DNA of 64,000 nucleotides from Raphanus sativus (lineage: Eukaryota > Streptophyta > Magnoliopsida > Brassicales > Brassicaceae), in contig NC_079515.1 in NCBI RefSeq assembly GCF_000801105.2, forward strand, positions 24,203,407 through 24,267,406, in the 5' to 3' direction. Positions 45,865 through 61,906 of the stretch are shown here, in pieces. The position numbers and the translations under genes were made by a program. The notes under the pieces are model-generated. The model did no database searches. It was given only the letters and a program-made list of their open reading frames with translations, and was not told the DNA's origin. The number at the start of each line of letters is the position of its first letter. Position 1 is the stretch's first letter.

Positions 45865-48503
45865 TTAGGGTGAAAGCCTGCGAGAGTCGCGAGGGTAGAG
45901 AGATGCTTTTCGGATGTTGTCCAGTGCGCAGAAAAGCATCACCACTCTCTCCAGCCCAACTCCAAATCCACCGTGTAGAGGCGCTCCGTACCTGTTTTTT
46001 TTTTGTAAACATTTATTTTCAACTAATCAAGATAAAACAAAAGTAACAGAAACCGAGTTTGTATATTCTACCTGAATGAGTCGATGTATGTGGATATTGT
46101 CTTGACATCAATGCCGCTTTCTCCTGCACGTTTCTCCAACTCTTCTGGGATATGTACACGTTGAGATCCTGACATGATCTCCTCACCTGTGACACAACCA
46201 CACTAATCTTGGTATGCATAATTGTTGACAACGTCACAAGTTAAGAAAAAGATGTTTACGTACCTCTGATGAAGACATCAAAGGAGTTACTGTAAAGAGG
46301 ATTATCAGCACAAGGCATTGTGTAGAAAGGCCTAACCGCTGTTGGATACCGATGCAGAATATAAAACTCAGTCTTGTACCTAACAACACGAAAAACAACT
46401 TTTGTAACACTGAGGTAAAAGAAACTAAAATCAGAGTTTCAAACTATATATAAGTGATGGATGATTTACTTTTCCAATACAAGTTGGCCAAGTTTTCTCT
46501 CAGATTCAGTGTTTAGATCGCCAAGAGGATCAACCTCCACACCTGCTTCCTGTCAACCACATCAACATAAAAAATTATTATTATTTGATAGACCATTTGA
46601 AAAAAAAAAATGCCAAAATATATATACAAACCTTAAGCATCTGAATCCCTTCTTCAAAGGTTAACCTCAATGTTTTCTCAAGAAACTGCATTATTAAGCG
46701 AGTGAATCATCAGAATCCAATAAGATTCAACCAAAATAAAAAAAAAAACAGTTTCTAATACTAGAATATGGGATTATTATACCTTCAAAGGCTCAAATGG
46801 GTATTGCTTTCCAACAGCTTCAAGTAACTTTTTGCACTTCTCATTCAACTCAGTGAATATAAACACAAACAACTCGTCCACAAGGTCCATTATCTGTGAC
46901 ACAAACAAAGATTTATTATCAGATATTAATAGAACATAAAATTTAATATTTATTAACAGACAGAGCACAAAAAGCTTTATTATATACCTCAGAATAGTGT
47001 TCATCAATCTCCATCTCCACATCAAGACCCACGAATTCACAGAGATGTCTATGAGTGAACGAGTCTTCAGCTCTGAAAACAGGACCTACCTCAAAGACGC
47101 GTCGCAAGTCACCGCATATAGCCATTTGCTTGTGAAGCTGAGGAGACTGAGCTAGGCAAGCAGGCTGTCCTTTGTAGTCCAACCTAAACACAGCTGAACC
47201 TCCTTCACTACTTCCAGCTATCAGTTTCGGTGTGTGGATACTAACGAAACCCATCGATCGTAACTTTCCTCTGAACAGCTACAAAAAAATAAATAATATA
47301 TGTAAATTCAGCAGAAGCAACCAAAGATCAAAACATATCAACAACTGATGATATCCATTTTACATGTTCGAGTTCGTCACTAATGTGGAAGATGGCTTGA
47401 TTAGCGGGTGTTCTGATGTCAAGAACTCTATTGTTCAAGCGTGTATCCTGATTGACACGAACAGCTGGTCTTCCACTCTGCAAATGAAAACGAGAGCTCT
47501 TATGAACAAGATGGACCACACACCACAAGTGTACATAAAAATGAATAAGAGAATAATTCACAGCACCTCAAGAGATTTTTCTATCTCAGCTTCACTTCGA
47601 GCAGCATCCTCCACACGTAGTGGTAATCTCGCCAAGGCTCTGCTGATGCAGTACACTTTCCTCACCTCAATTTCCACCTGCAATAACATAATCCATCAGC
47701 ACCAAACACACACACACAGAGCAGCTAGATGAAACATTCGCATAAGGCCTCCAAAATTATTAGGTTAATATGCAATGTTCAAGAAACCTAGGCGGTAATT
47801 AAGAAACTAATTTTTTAAAAAAATCGTTTTATAAAAATAGTTTCGTTTTGTTTAAGTAGTTGATGCCTAGACCGAATTTTAGAACCATATTAATACATAT
47901 ATATTATTAGGCCCCCAAATTCATAGTCCCATAAATCTCAGAACCGGCCTTGCAGTACACACAAAGAGTTAGTAAGAAAGAAGAAGAAACCTCTTGGCTA
48001 GTTCCCTTGACAGGGTTCGTAGGGACAACTACGTCACCAATAACCTCGACAACCGATTCGCAAGACAGCTGCTTTATGTATTTAATCATGTTGGCGCTAA
48101 CGTTCGGTTGCTTGGCTACGGACTGAACAGTGGAACCACCACTTTGCCTTAATATCACAAACACTTTGCTAGACTGTGGCCGAGACGTGTAAACTCTGCC
48201 TTTGATCAGAACCTCAGAACCAGCCATCTCTTCCTCCAAAGCGCTCACATCCGTCCGCTTCTTCCCTTGAACAGCCTCCTTCCAGTTTCCGGCTTTTGGA
48301 TCCGACGTGGATCGCAACTCGTTACGTGTTAAGTCGCCGTAGTTACTGGAGAGCTCTTCGTTTTCTTCTTCGAGAGACATTGAAGCTGTTGCCGCTTCTT
48401 CTTCTTCTTCTTCTTGTTCCTGCCGACGGCGTAACTTTTCTAGCTTGGCGGCTTCTCTCTTGGCGGCTTTCTTGCTCACAGGAATCTCAGGCTCCGATGA
48501 CAT
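45865..48503 (-). CDS. Cytosolic aspartyl-tRNA synthetase (class II)
   Basis: Ten exons on the minus strand: 47991-48503, 47567-47677, 47364-47477, 46988-47278, 46783-46893, 46632-46685, 46470-46549, 46264-46379, 46072-46186 and 45865-45991. They give 543 residues. The enzyme charges tRNA-Asp in the cytosol. A basic, Glu/Lys-rich N-terminal extension ([19 protein letters not shown]) precedes the OB-fold anticodon domain ([14 protein letters not shown]). The catalytic core has motif 2 in [20 protein letters not shown] and motif 3 in [14 protein letters not shown]. Absence of a targeting peptide supports a cytosolic location. It resembles Arabidopsis IBI1 (At4g31180), the BABA receptor, and its paralogue At4g26870. 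No such gene sits at this place on Arabidopsis chromosome 3 as I remember it. It is tail-to-tail with DAPF, 343 bases apart. Confidence 0.94.
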
Positions 48504-49018
48504 GATGACGTGTGCTTGAAGTAAAAAGATTCAGCTTAGGGCTTCCTCATGGATTTATATAGATGTCTCTAAACCTATATTTCCATTTAAACAATAAAGG
48601 AATTTACGGCACTAGTATTGACGGTCTTGGACTCATGCCTCTAGGCTTTTGGTTTTCAAAATGTCGGGCTTGGCGAGCCTGGTTTTGAACTAATCTCCTT
48701 GTTGGGCCCGTTCTGTTAGTCAAACCACGTCATGGAAACAGCATGAATTCTATGTTCTAGAAATCGGAACGACAAACTGTTTTTTTTCAGCAAACGAAAT
48801 GTGAAGAAGCCAAAGCTAGTGTCTTAACAGTGAAAAGACCAAAAAAAAAAAACAAAAGATCAGCATGTGACTCTTACTATGGTTAGGAATCAGTTCAACA
48901 GACTCGGTTTCAAATCCCCCCATAATATATTCCTAAAATAACACAACTCTCATTAGTCATGGGTTCTTTCACTAACATCAGTTAGCCTATCTCACAAGTC
49001 ACAACAGAGATATATATG
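48504..49018. other. Spacer between AspRS start and receptor-kinase end
   Basis: Contains the synthetase promoter, with TGGGCCCG and GGGCTTGG near 48665-48712, and the 3' untranslated region of the receptor kinase. No other gene is seen. Confidence 0.5.
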
Positions 49019-53957
<4,939 letters not shown>

Positions 53958-55655
53958 CACGATACCTAGAGAAGGAAGACAGAGGTTCCTTTATTCTGCT
54001 GTAGCACAATGCATGATCAAGTCATATCTCACAAGATAAAAGTTTGGTCAAGGCAAATGTTATAAGTAATGATCATCAAGTCACCCACCAGACGAATAAC
54101 CAATGAACACGTTTGGCAGAAGGAAGAAATCATAAAAGAATCCCGGGAAACTTCTTCAGCAATCAGCACCAAGGAAAAGTAGAAGCCTTTTGGTCGTCAG
54201 AAATCGTTGTGTATCCATAAAAAATACTGCTGGGAGCAGAAACTTCACAAGGACAGTGATCTAAGGAGTAAACAAAACATACCAGAAAGAGACTACACAA
54301 AGAAAATGTCAACAATGTGTTATTATATATCCTAAAATAATGAAACTGGGTTTGAAACTTTCTTATTACTTTTGACTTTCCTAGATGAACATATCTGCAG
54401 ACGTACAGTCCCCCTGTATAGAATCTACGGTTAATCCATGCCTAAAACACCCTGTGATCACATAGTGCAGATTACACATATTTAAATAACATATATATAT
54501 ATATATATATATTCTTTTACAGAGGAATTCAACAACCTTCCAAGCTATCAATTCAATAATCCTATTGAGATTGGTTGTCCACTTAGGCCGACCTGGTAAA
54601 TTTCAGCTGTAAAGTTATTACCCTTTCCCAGTCTAAGCCAACTTATATGCCGCATAAATCAACAAGAGGTCCTCTCAGATTTAGCACGCTCAAGCTGCAC
54701 CAGAAACGTTCAGCGAGACAACAAATCTTAAAGACATATTATGGGTGCAAATTTACAGTAGGAGACTTCCCCAAGTAATGACTTTCTGGTGCCAAAACAT
54801 GTCTATGATGTCGTATTGACCGGGCCACTCTACTTCAAATTCTTACTAAGATCTACAACTAGAGCTTACACAGCAAAAGTGCCGAGCTCTCAAGTACAAA
54901 GTAAGAACCAATTAAAGGTCTAAGAGCGGAGCAGCAAAACAAATAAAGAAATACATAAATATATCTCATTTTACAGTGCTTCAAGATAAGATGATAAATA
55001 TCCAGATAGATTCTGCTTTATAAATTGGCTGCATCATCAGAATAATAGGAATGGTGAGTAGCATAAATTAATCACAAGCCATAAATCTCACAGAGTTAGC
55101 TAAACAATACATAACAACAAAGACTTGATAAGTTTCAGAACTGAGAGAAATCATGAACAAACCAAATAAACATAATTAAAACTACCCCTGGAGATAAATT
55201 CAAGAGCATCCCTAGTCCCTACTCTCCCATGGCCAATCCAAACCTAAAATAACACCATATAATCCATCAGTACAATGCACCGAACTCCAGAAAATATTCT
55301 GGAAGTAAGATCGAGTAGAGGTCAATAACAACATCAGCGGTGGAGAATAGAGGTGTATTGTTAACTTCATAGCTTGTGAATGGAAGATTACACCAGAAGA
55401 AGATGTGCTTTGTTCCGTTCAATTCTCGTTTGCTTCGTATCGAACCAGTCTTGACGAGACTGATCCAATGTGAAGCAAAAGGAGAACTGAACGGGATGGG
55501 AAGAACTCTCCAGCTCCCAAATCAATAAACCGATCCCTACCAATTCGAAAGGAGTCAAGGGCTCATGTACTCTTAACGAGGCAAAAAATGATCTACCATA
55601 CTCTCATGTGATCTGCTATACTCTTATCTGTTTTCATACTCTTGAAGAATGTGGT
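53958..55655. other. Receptor-kinase 5' untranslated/intronic and promoter region
   Basis: A minus-strand acceptor (TTCTCTAG) just before the start codon at 53957 indicates an intron in the 5' untranslated region, so part of this stretch is transcribed. A (TA)n run is at 54491-54512. No other coding region is visible. The left edge of the accessory island must lie somewhere in or just after this interval. Confidence 0.5.
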
Positions 55656-56152
55656 TAATATCTAAAATACCCCGACCAATTTAATGAATAAATTAATCGA
55701 ATGTAGAAATAGAAAGAAATCGATCCACTCTATTCCCATCTCCTCTCCTTCACTCGCCCCTCCCGAGTCGACTCGGAATCGACTCGATCACTACGATCAT
55801 TCCCTCCCTCTTTGTTCTTCCTCCCAATCGAACTCGATCTCGTCGCTTGGATGCTGGATCATCGAGCTATTAATTCCGTTATACAGGGTATGTATTTCAC
55901 CATAGACGAACTCATAATTGAATGTCGGAAATCAAAGCTGATAACAATTTGGTTTTGAATTGGAATTGAAGACTCGACTCCAAATTTATAGTTTTAATTG
56001 AAAAATTCTTATTCATTTGGGTTTCATGAACTAATCGAGGATCGGAAAGGAATGATTGAATGTGAGGGTATTATGATGATTCAATCGAAGATTAGAGGTG
56101 CTTGCTTGCTTATCAGTACTCTATTTGGTTACTGACACAACTCTGTGACATG

Positions 56153-56247
56153 GTATAACCAAGTATAACGAAGTATAACTTTGATGGTGTAACTGTGTAA
56201 CCAAGTATAACGTGAATGGTGTAACTGAAAAAACAAGTATAACTTTA
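56153..56247 (+). repeat. Cluster of GTATAAC/GTGTAAC heptamers
   Basis: Eight heptamers, five GTATAAC and three GTGTAAC, lie within 95 bases, mostly as AAGTATAAC. Further copies and the variant AGTGAAAC recur at 56931-56985, 57262-57372, 58064-58245, 58798-58850 and 59875-59940 (inverse AGTTTCACT), always in noncoding DNA of the accessory island. Confidence 0.8.
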
Positions 56248-56274
56248 AGTGGTTAAATGTTTTTATTGCAGACA

Positions 56275-56778
56275 ATGTGTCCATTTTCGACGAATATACA
56301 CTTTGATTATGATGGACATTATTCTAAGGATGGAGATGATTATGAATGGATTCCAACCGATGCTCGTTTGTATGCTATATCCTTTAATACATCATCGTTG
56401 GAGGAGATCACTTATTCGTTGTTGAAAGAGAGGATATGCAGGAAGATCGGAATAGATCCGTTTACGAAGAGGCTCAATTTGGGTTACATTCCATTGGTAG
56501 TGGAACCTAAGAGGCAATCGTATATTTTGGATGATGAAGATGTGTTTGTTTATCTAACATCAGTGGATAGAGAGGAAAGGAGAAGTATTTTGCATGTGGA
56601 GGACATCGAAGAATTACAAATAGTTCAAATAACCGAGCAACTGTCGAGAGTTGGAGAGAGCTGTTGTAGTAGGAACTATTGTGAGCGTGAGAGTGGATAT
56701 GGAGAAGAAGAAAATGTGGGAACAGGTTTGGAGGACGATGAACATCCCCACAAGAAACAGAAGAAGAGTATGTTGTAA
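56275..56778 (+). CDS. Small acidic hypothetical protein of the accessory island
   Basis: A 167-residue frame whose ATG at 56275 sits just after a TTTATTGCAG acceptor. The transcript probably has an upstream leader exon ending near 55888 (ACAG|GTAT-like). The N-terminal part has FDYDGHYSKDGDDYEWIP, followed by a helix-rich segment (SLEEITYSLLKERICRKIGID) and an Asp/Glu-rich end with a basic KKQKKS terminus. The 'W...P/…ISFNTSSLEEITYSLL' layout recalls the small PB1-like N-terminal domain that precedes MULE transposase domains in plants. No transposase domain follows here. The function is unknown. Confidence 0.55.
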   Translation: MCPFSTNIHFDYDGHYSKDGDDYEWIPTDARLYAISFNTSSLEEITYSLLKERICRKIGIDPFTKRLNLGYIPLVVEPKRQSYILDDEDVFVYLTSVDREERRSILHVEDIEELQIVQITEQLSRVGESCCSRNYCERESGYGEEENVGTGLEDDEHPHKKQKKSML

Positions 56779-57580
56779 ACCTTTCGGTTTCAGTTCAGTT
56801 TTGATGTATGAAGTGGTCTAAATTAAGTTCTAAGCCTTTCACTTTCTGTTTTGATGTTTGCCTTTCACTTTCGGTTTTGGTGTTTTTATCATATGGGAAC
56901 GCTTTGAGGTGAAATAAATTTTATTTGTGTGTTGTATAACTAAGTGAAACTGGTATAACTACGTTATGTAAACTGAATAACATGGTTGTAAACTCTAAAG
57001 TTTTTAATTTAATTTTATAAGTCATGGAAGTAGTACGCTTTTAGTTTATTAGTAGTGTTATGTTAATTATGATTTAATAAGAATTATTAAAATTATTAAA
57101 ATTCCATCTCATTGCTCGTAGCAATTGTATAGGAAATACAATGTGTTGTCATAGTTTTATCGCTGAAACTGACTGAGTTAGATTTGATAACTCTATGGCA
57201 CGAATTCAAGTTTATATGTACGTGATCGTATGGGAAATGAACTTAGGAAACATAATTGCATTGGTGTAACCACAAAATCATTAATTTAAGTAGAGTATAA
57301 CTAAGATAAATAGAAATAATTAAAAAGTGCAACTTTGACGCTTTCTGTAAAACTGAGTACTTGGTGAAACTTACAACAGAAAAAAACCCTGGGATTAATT
57401 TTCCCGCTCAGCTTTTCGAATTTCTAATTTCCCTCTTCCCAATTTACTAAAACCCCAGAATCGTTCAATCGAAGTATTAAACACCCATTTTTTAGGTTTT
57501 CCCCATTTGCTATCTTCATTTTCTCTCTCTTCCCTAAATCTCTCTCCTCGACCTCACTCCCTCTCCTCCCAAAAACCTAG
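56779..57580. other. Spacer with scattered GTATAAC/AGTGAAAC motifs
   Basis: AT-rich. Copies of the island motif occur at 56931-56985 and 57262-57372. From about 57400 it becomes CT-rich, presumably the leader of the GRF zinc finger gene. Confidence 0.5.
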
Positions 57581-58056
57581 ATGTCCGCCGCTTCATCATC
57601 CACGACCGGTGGTCGGAGACGGGTACGAACTCCGGGGATACCTAGTGGGTGTTGGTGCAGGGTGGGCGTCACCGAGCTCATCTCCAAAAGCAATCCAAAC
57701 CCATATCGCCGGTATTATCGGTGTCTCTTTGCGGCTTCACAGAGGGTACATCCGTTTGTTGTTTACATACGGAACGCTTATGAATCACGCTAACTCGTTT
57801 TGAAAAAAAAATCATGTAGCTCGAGAACGACAATCATGTCTTCAAATGGGTTGACGAAGCCTTCACCGATGAGATACAGCAGCTGGACTACCAAGTTCGA
57901 TTACTCGAAGAAGAAGTTCAGAGTCTCAAAGCAACAATAAGAAACGAAGGAGATACAGCAGCTAAGCTATGTTTTTTTAAGTTATGCGAAGTTGAACAAC
58001 CATGTTGTTTGATCTATCGAAAAAGTGTCTATTATTTTTTATTTTTAGTATGTTAG
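57581..58056 (+). CDS. GRF-type zinc finger protein
   Basis: Two exons, 57581-57745 and 57820-58056, give 133 residues. The N-terminus is basic and Ser-rich. Residues ~22-50 form a GRF zinc finger: GCWCRVGV, then SKSNPNPYRRYYRC, matching C-x-C...S-x-x-NP-x-R-x-Y-Y-x-C. After a short linker (NHVFKWVDEAF) comes a coiled coil (DYQVRLLEEEVQSLKATIRNE) and a hydrophobic tail. GRF fingers bind single-stranded nucleic acid. Short GRF/coiled-coil proteins form large, poorly studied families in Brassicaceae. The intron is GT-AG and splicing is needed to keep the frame. Island motifs flank the gene. Confidence 0.7.
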
Positions 58057-58063
58057 ACAATTG

Positions 58064-58250
58064 AGAAAGTGAAACTAACACAATATCGAGTCAATATCTG
58101 ACCTATTTATACGAAAAAGTCGAACAGAGGATTAAGTTAAGCCAGAAGTTGGAACAAGGGATTAAGTGAAACCTAAAGTTGAAACAAGTGAGATTGAGTG
58201 AAACCAAAAGTTCAAACAAGTGAGATTAAGTGAAACAAGTTGAAACAACA
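58064..58250 (+). repeat. Degenerate tandem AGTGAAAC/AGTTGAAAC array
   Basis: Six to seven imperfect units of ~20-25 bases (AAGTTGAAACAAGTGAGATT, AAGTGAAACCAAAAGTTCAA and similar) lie between the convergent GRF-finger and RPA-like genes. Confidence 0.7.
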
Positions 58251-58273
58251 ATTTACACAAGACCTTCAATCCC

Positions 58274-59458
58274 TTATTTTTGAACATAAGGGTCGCTGTT
58301 CAGTAGAGACTGCCTGAAGTCCTCAACCTCGGTCAAACGCGGATTGAACCTGAAGTCTGAAAGTCCACCTTCGGTCTGAAGCCATAGATCAGGAGCCTCA
58401 AATAAATCTGTATTAATGTAAATGCTTTTAGTAAACGTTTTAGTCCACTATCATATTTAAAACTAGCCACAGAAACTACACTTACTACAACTCTTGCAGA
58501 CCTTCCACATCTTAAGGGCCACAATCACCTGTCCACCTTCCACATTTTCAAGACCATCCCGGAAGGCATAGGCCTGCTTGCCAGTTGCCACACATTTAAT
58601 CTGGCTGTCACTATTCAGAATAAGAGATTCTCAGAATAAAGAAAACGTGTGCCAATTACAATATAAATAAACTTTGCTTGGATCATATGTTGCTTTCTAC
58701 TTACATGTTGTCCCTTATGTAAAAAATCATCCTTGGTCTTGCAGGGTCATCGAAACGGGCTTCCGTATTGAAGACCACTCCAATTGTATCTACCATATAA
58801 GTGTAACTCAACTAAATCAGTTCGTTTCACTTAGTTTCACTTACATCTACCAAAGTTCTGAAACTAAATATGTGACTATATGTGAATATATTTATTTTAG
58901 CAGCATTCATACCTATGGGATAGTTTCGTTCCTTGTGGGACATGTGAGGGATTGCATGGATGTTCTTGAAGTCCATGAAAAGCCGATTGTTCAGAGGATC
59001 GATCATGCGGACTTGTGTGAGTCGCGAAGCAGTTAGTCTGAACCGAGAGTTAGTTGCATTGAAACCTACACAGGAACGTTCAACTCCTACCCGAAAGATT
59101 TCCACCCATTCTCCCTACCTGTTTTCGAGGCCTCTAAAACTTTCATAATCCCCATAAACGGTCATCTCCATCTTGCACCCCTACATAAATAAAGTACAAG
59201 GATCAAGTTAAATGATGATGAAAAACTTGAGAGATGATGATGAAAAACTTGAGAGATGATGAAAATCTTGAGAGATGATGAAAAAACACTTACATCTTCA
59301 TCTGCTAGGACATAGGAATAGAAAGGCATAACCCTGTTGGTAACCGAGGAATAGAGATGGTAGACCCTGTGTATTTTGACTCTGAAACGCCAAGCCTTGA
59401 CGTCGGGGTTATAAGAAGCCTCGGAAATCTGGGAAAGCTTATTGTAGAAGTCTGTCAT
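58274..59458 (-). pseudogene. RPA70-like OB-fold (DUF223-type) gene with one in-frame stop
   Basis: Five exons on the minus strand (59294-59458, 58913-59180, 58705-58789, 58486-58610, 58274-58407) join in frame to 258 codons. Recognised features are MTDFYNKLSQI at the start, RFRVKIHRVYHLYSS (first strand of an OB fold), GCKMEMTVYGDY, FRLTASRLTQVRMIDPL and IKCVATGKQAYAFRD (second OB fold). The tail is LTEVEDFRQSLLNSDPYVQ. These are hallmarks of the plant replication protein A DNA-binding subunit-like proteins, here shorter than true RPA70 (over 600 residues) and lacking its C-terminal zinc domain. Codon TAG at 59115-59117 replaces a residue between ENR and GEWVEIF. Everything else is intact, so it is either a very recent pseudogene or a base error. 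Confidence 0.7.
59200..59288 (+). repeat. Tandem repeat GATGATGAAAAACTTGAGA, ~4 copies
   Basis: Units of 19-25 bases, differing in the number of GAT triplets, lie within intron 1 of the RPA-like gene. Confidence 0.8.
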
Positions 59459-60321
59459 CTTGTTGAATAGAGATGAGAGAATTTGACTCAGAGATGAGAG
59501 AAGAGAAGATAGAACTCGGATATGAGATGAAATGAGAGAATTTGCAGAGTTGGAGTTTAACTACAACTAAATGCAATGGTGATGATTCTAGACGGTGTAG
59601 TGTTGTGACGTTTCACGTTTGGTTTCAATGCAAGTGTAGTGTAGAGTCGCGAGGGGTTGCGAGTGTAATGATTATTATTAGAGACTTTTTCAATCGATTA
59701 ATTACTCTCTCATCTGTCCATCAATACCATTAATTACTGGATTTTTCTCAACCATTTTTATGATCTCTTTTATTGCTTGCTCAGTAAATAATCCATAATA
59801 TTATATTTATTTTCAAAATATAAAACAATATAATACCTAATTTTTTTAATTTTTACATAGTTCCATATATTTACACTATAAATTCAATATAATTTTACTT
59901 AGTTTCATAAATTTAGACAATTAATATCAGTTAGTTTCACTTAAACTGTCAGAAGCGTGCGTGAGAAGTCGTGTAGCGTTGCAAATATCAAGGGTCACGA
60001 AGCTATGGTCATAAATCAGGTCATAAATCATGAAATGACAGATTTTTCTCAAACTAAATATTTCAATTATTATTTCTTAGTTTTCTCACCTAATGTTTTT
60101 TACATAGTTTCATTTATTCAAACACACCTATTTTTATTCAAACATACATGTTCTTATTCCCTGTACTTGCAGTGAAAAGTCGTGTCTTAAGCCGTCTATC
60201 AAATTACACCCTTAAGTGGGATAGTAAATGTAATCTTATCTCTATTATAAATAACACGTAAATCTTTCCATTTGCTCGATTAAACGAATATCTCTCAAAT
60301 TTTTCATCATCCTTGTACTCT
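59459..60321. other. Spacer with island motifs
   Basis: AT-rich. It includes GA-rich leader sequence of the RPA-like gene (59459-59540) and inverse motifs AGTTTCACT at 59875-59940. No gene is supportable. Confidence 0.45.
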
Positions 60322-61032
60322 ATGTCGAACTTCTACTTGGAATTTGTCCCTCCTTCCCTCCTCCATAAGATTCTCTCAAAGGTAGCAACAAACCACATCC
60401 GGGACTTCGGTAGTGCTAGAATTGCTTTCTCCGGGTTCAATCAAATAGGCAGAGACGACTACTTCTACCAATCTGCTAATCTCTTTGGCTTTAATGATTG
60501 GATTGAAGAGGTTAATGCTGTAAGAACATTCCGACTTAGGTGCTACCAAGCCGGTAATCCAGAGGCCATCTACCTACGAGGTATGCATGAGTTCTTTCAA
60601 CTTCATTTACTTGATGAAGGAATAGAGAAAATCCGTCTTGCTGCTGAGAGAGGATTGGAGTTGGCCAAGTTTGTAGATGGAATGCTGAACTTAGCGTTTA
60701 GTGTAGATGATGGAGGGTTGTTTCACAATTATCCTAACTTTAGTCGTGAGTTTGTTCATCGGATGAATTGCATGATCCGGACTGTTCTACCCTCAGGCCA
60801 TTGGGGTTACGAGAAACCTCAAGAGTTTATGTCACTACTTGAAAGAATAAAGAATCCCATCTTCTCAAATGATTGCTGCTTCTCCTCCGCAATAGAAGAA
60901 CCGGTGTTTGTAGTCTCCTATAATGGATCAACAACACAGTGGAAGTGCGATCGTTGTTTCTGGCAATGTGAAGTTTGGGACTTCTGCAATGAAATTCACT
61001 TGACAGCTGCCAACTGGCCAATTGAAGATTAG
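60322..61032 (+). CDS. F-box protein of the At2g35280 type
   Basis: A single exon of 236 residues from the ATG at 60322 (MSNFYLEFVPPSLLHKIL). The divergent F-box is PPSLLHKILSKVATNHIRDF followed by SARIAFSGFN. The middle repeats resemble Sel1/TPR-like helices (GNPEAIYLRGMHEFF, GIEKIRLAAERGLELAKF). The C-terminus has a Cys pattern CDRCFWQCEVWDFC that may bind metal. This organisation is that of the large plant family usually annotated 'F-box protein At2g35280-like', putative SCF adaptors of unknown substrate. The frame is intact. It lies at the right end of the accessory island. Confidence 0.75.
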   Translation: MSNFYLEFVPPSLLHKILSKVATNHIRDFGSARIAFSGFNQIGRDDYFYQSANLFGFNDWIEEVNAVRTFRLRCYQAGNPEAIYLRGMHEFFQLHLLDEGIEKIRLAAERGLELAKFVDGMLNLAFSVDDGGLFHNYPNFSREFVHRMNCMIRTVLPSGHWGYEKPQEFMSLLERIKNPIFSNDCCFSSAIEEPVFVVSYNGSTTQWKCDRCFWQCEVWDFCNEIHLTAANWPIED

Positions 61033-61906
61033 TTGTGGTGTTTATTTCTCGAGTTTATGGCATGTAGTTTTATCTACTTTCACTATGTTTGACTTAATGT
61101 AATGTCTCTAGTTTCAATCATCTAGTTTCTCTCTATAAACTAATATTTGTATATTTTAACTTCAATATATCATTAAAAATTAACTACATTTCTACTTTTA
61201 TTTTAACAAATAAACTTCACTAGCCATTTGGAGATTAGTTTTATCAACTTTTACAACATTTTTACTTTTTACAACATTTCTACTTTTATTAAATATGTAC
61301 AACATTTCTAAGTTTGGCCAAAATCTATTTATAGCATATAAACTATTTTTTAAATTCAAAATTCAATAAATATATCAATAACAACAACTCTGTCCAAAAA
61401 ATAACATAATAAAACATTTGAAATCTAAAAGTGCGATGTAGTTAAATTTAGTTCAACTTAGTATTATATACAGAATATTGTTGATGATTTATTACGATGT
61501 ACAGTTTCACCAATATTTACAATCACACCAATTCTTACAAAGATTTCGAAAGTTATAGAGAAAGATATCCGAATTTCATAGATCGGGTCTGGATGGTCCG
61601 CGAAATGGTCCTGGTTGGGTTGTAATTATGCAAGTTTCTGTTGGTCATGTGGTCTTTTAATAAATTTTCGTATTTAAATAAAGAATTATTTAATTCTAAA
61701 TTTGGGCAGTTTCGGACAGGAGTATCACAGCTCTTTTTTTTTCGGGGAGGAGTACCTGAACGTTTGATTCATTCGAAAGTGAGCGAAGAAGAAACGGCGT
61801 CGCGCTTTTCATAGTCTGCCAGGTGGATTAAGGCACTGCGTAATCGCCAATTTACCATTTGTTATGCTTTTCCCCCCTTTAACCGGCCCATTTTTTTATT
61901 CAGGGC
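61033..61906. other. Right margin of the accessory island
   Basis: AT-rich sequence with a few more motif copies to about 61520, then a less AT-rich segment (61560-61900) of unknown origin. It joins directly to the altered last exon of the RAB gene. Confidence 0.4.

Noticed and set aside
60313..60321. Upstream start for the At2g35280-like F-box protein
   Set aside because: The codon is TTG; the ATG at 60322 is used.
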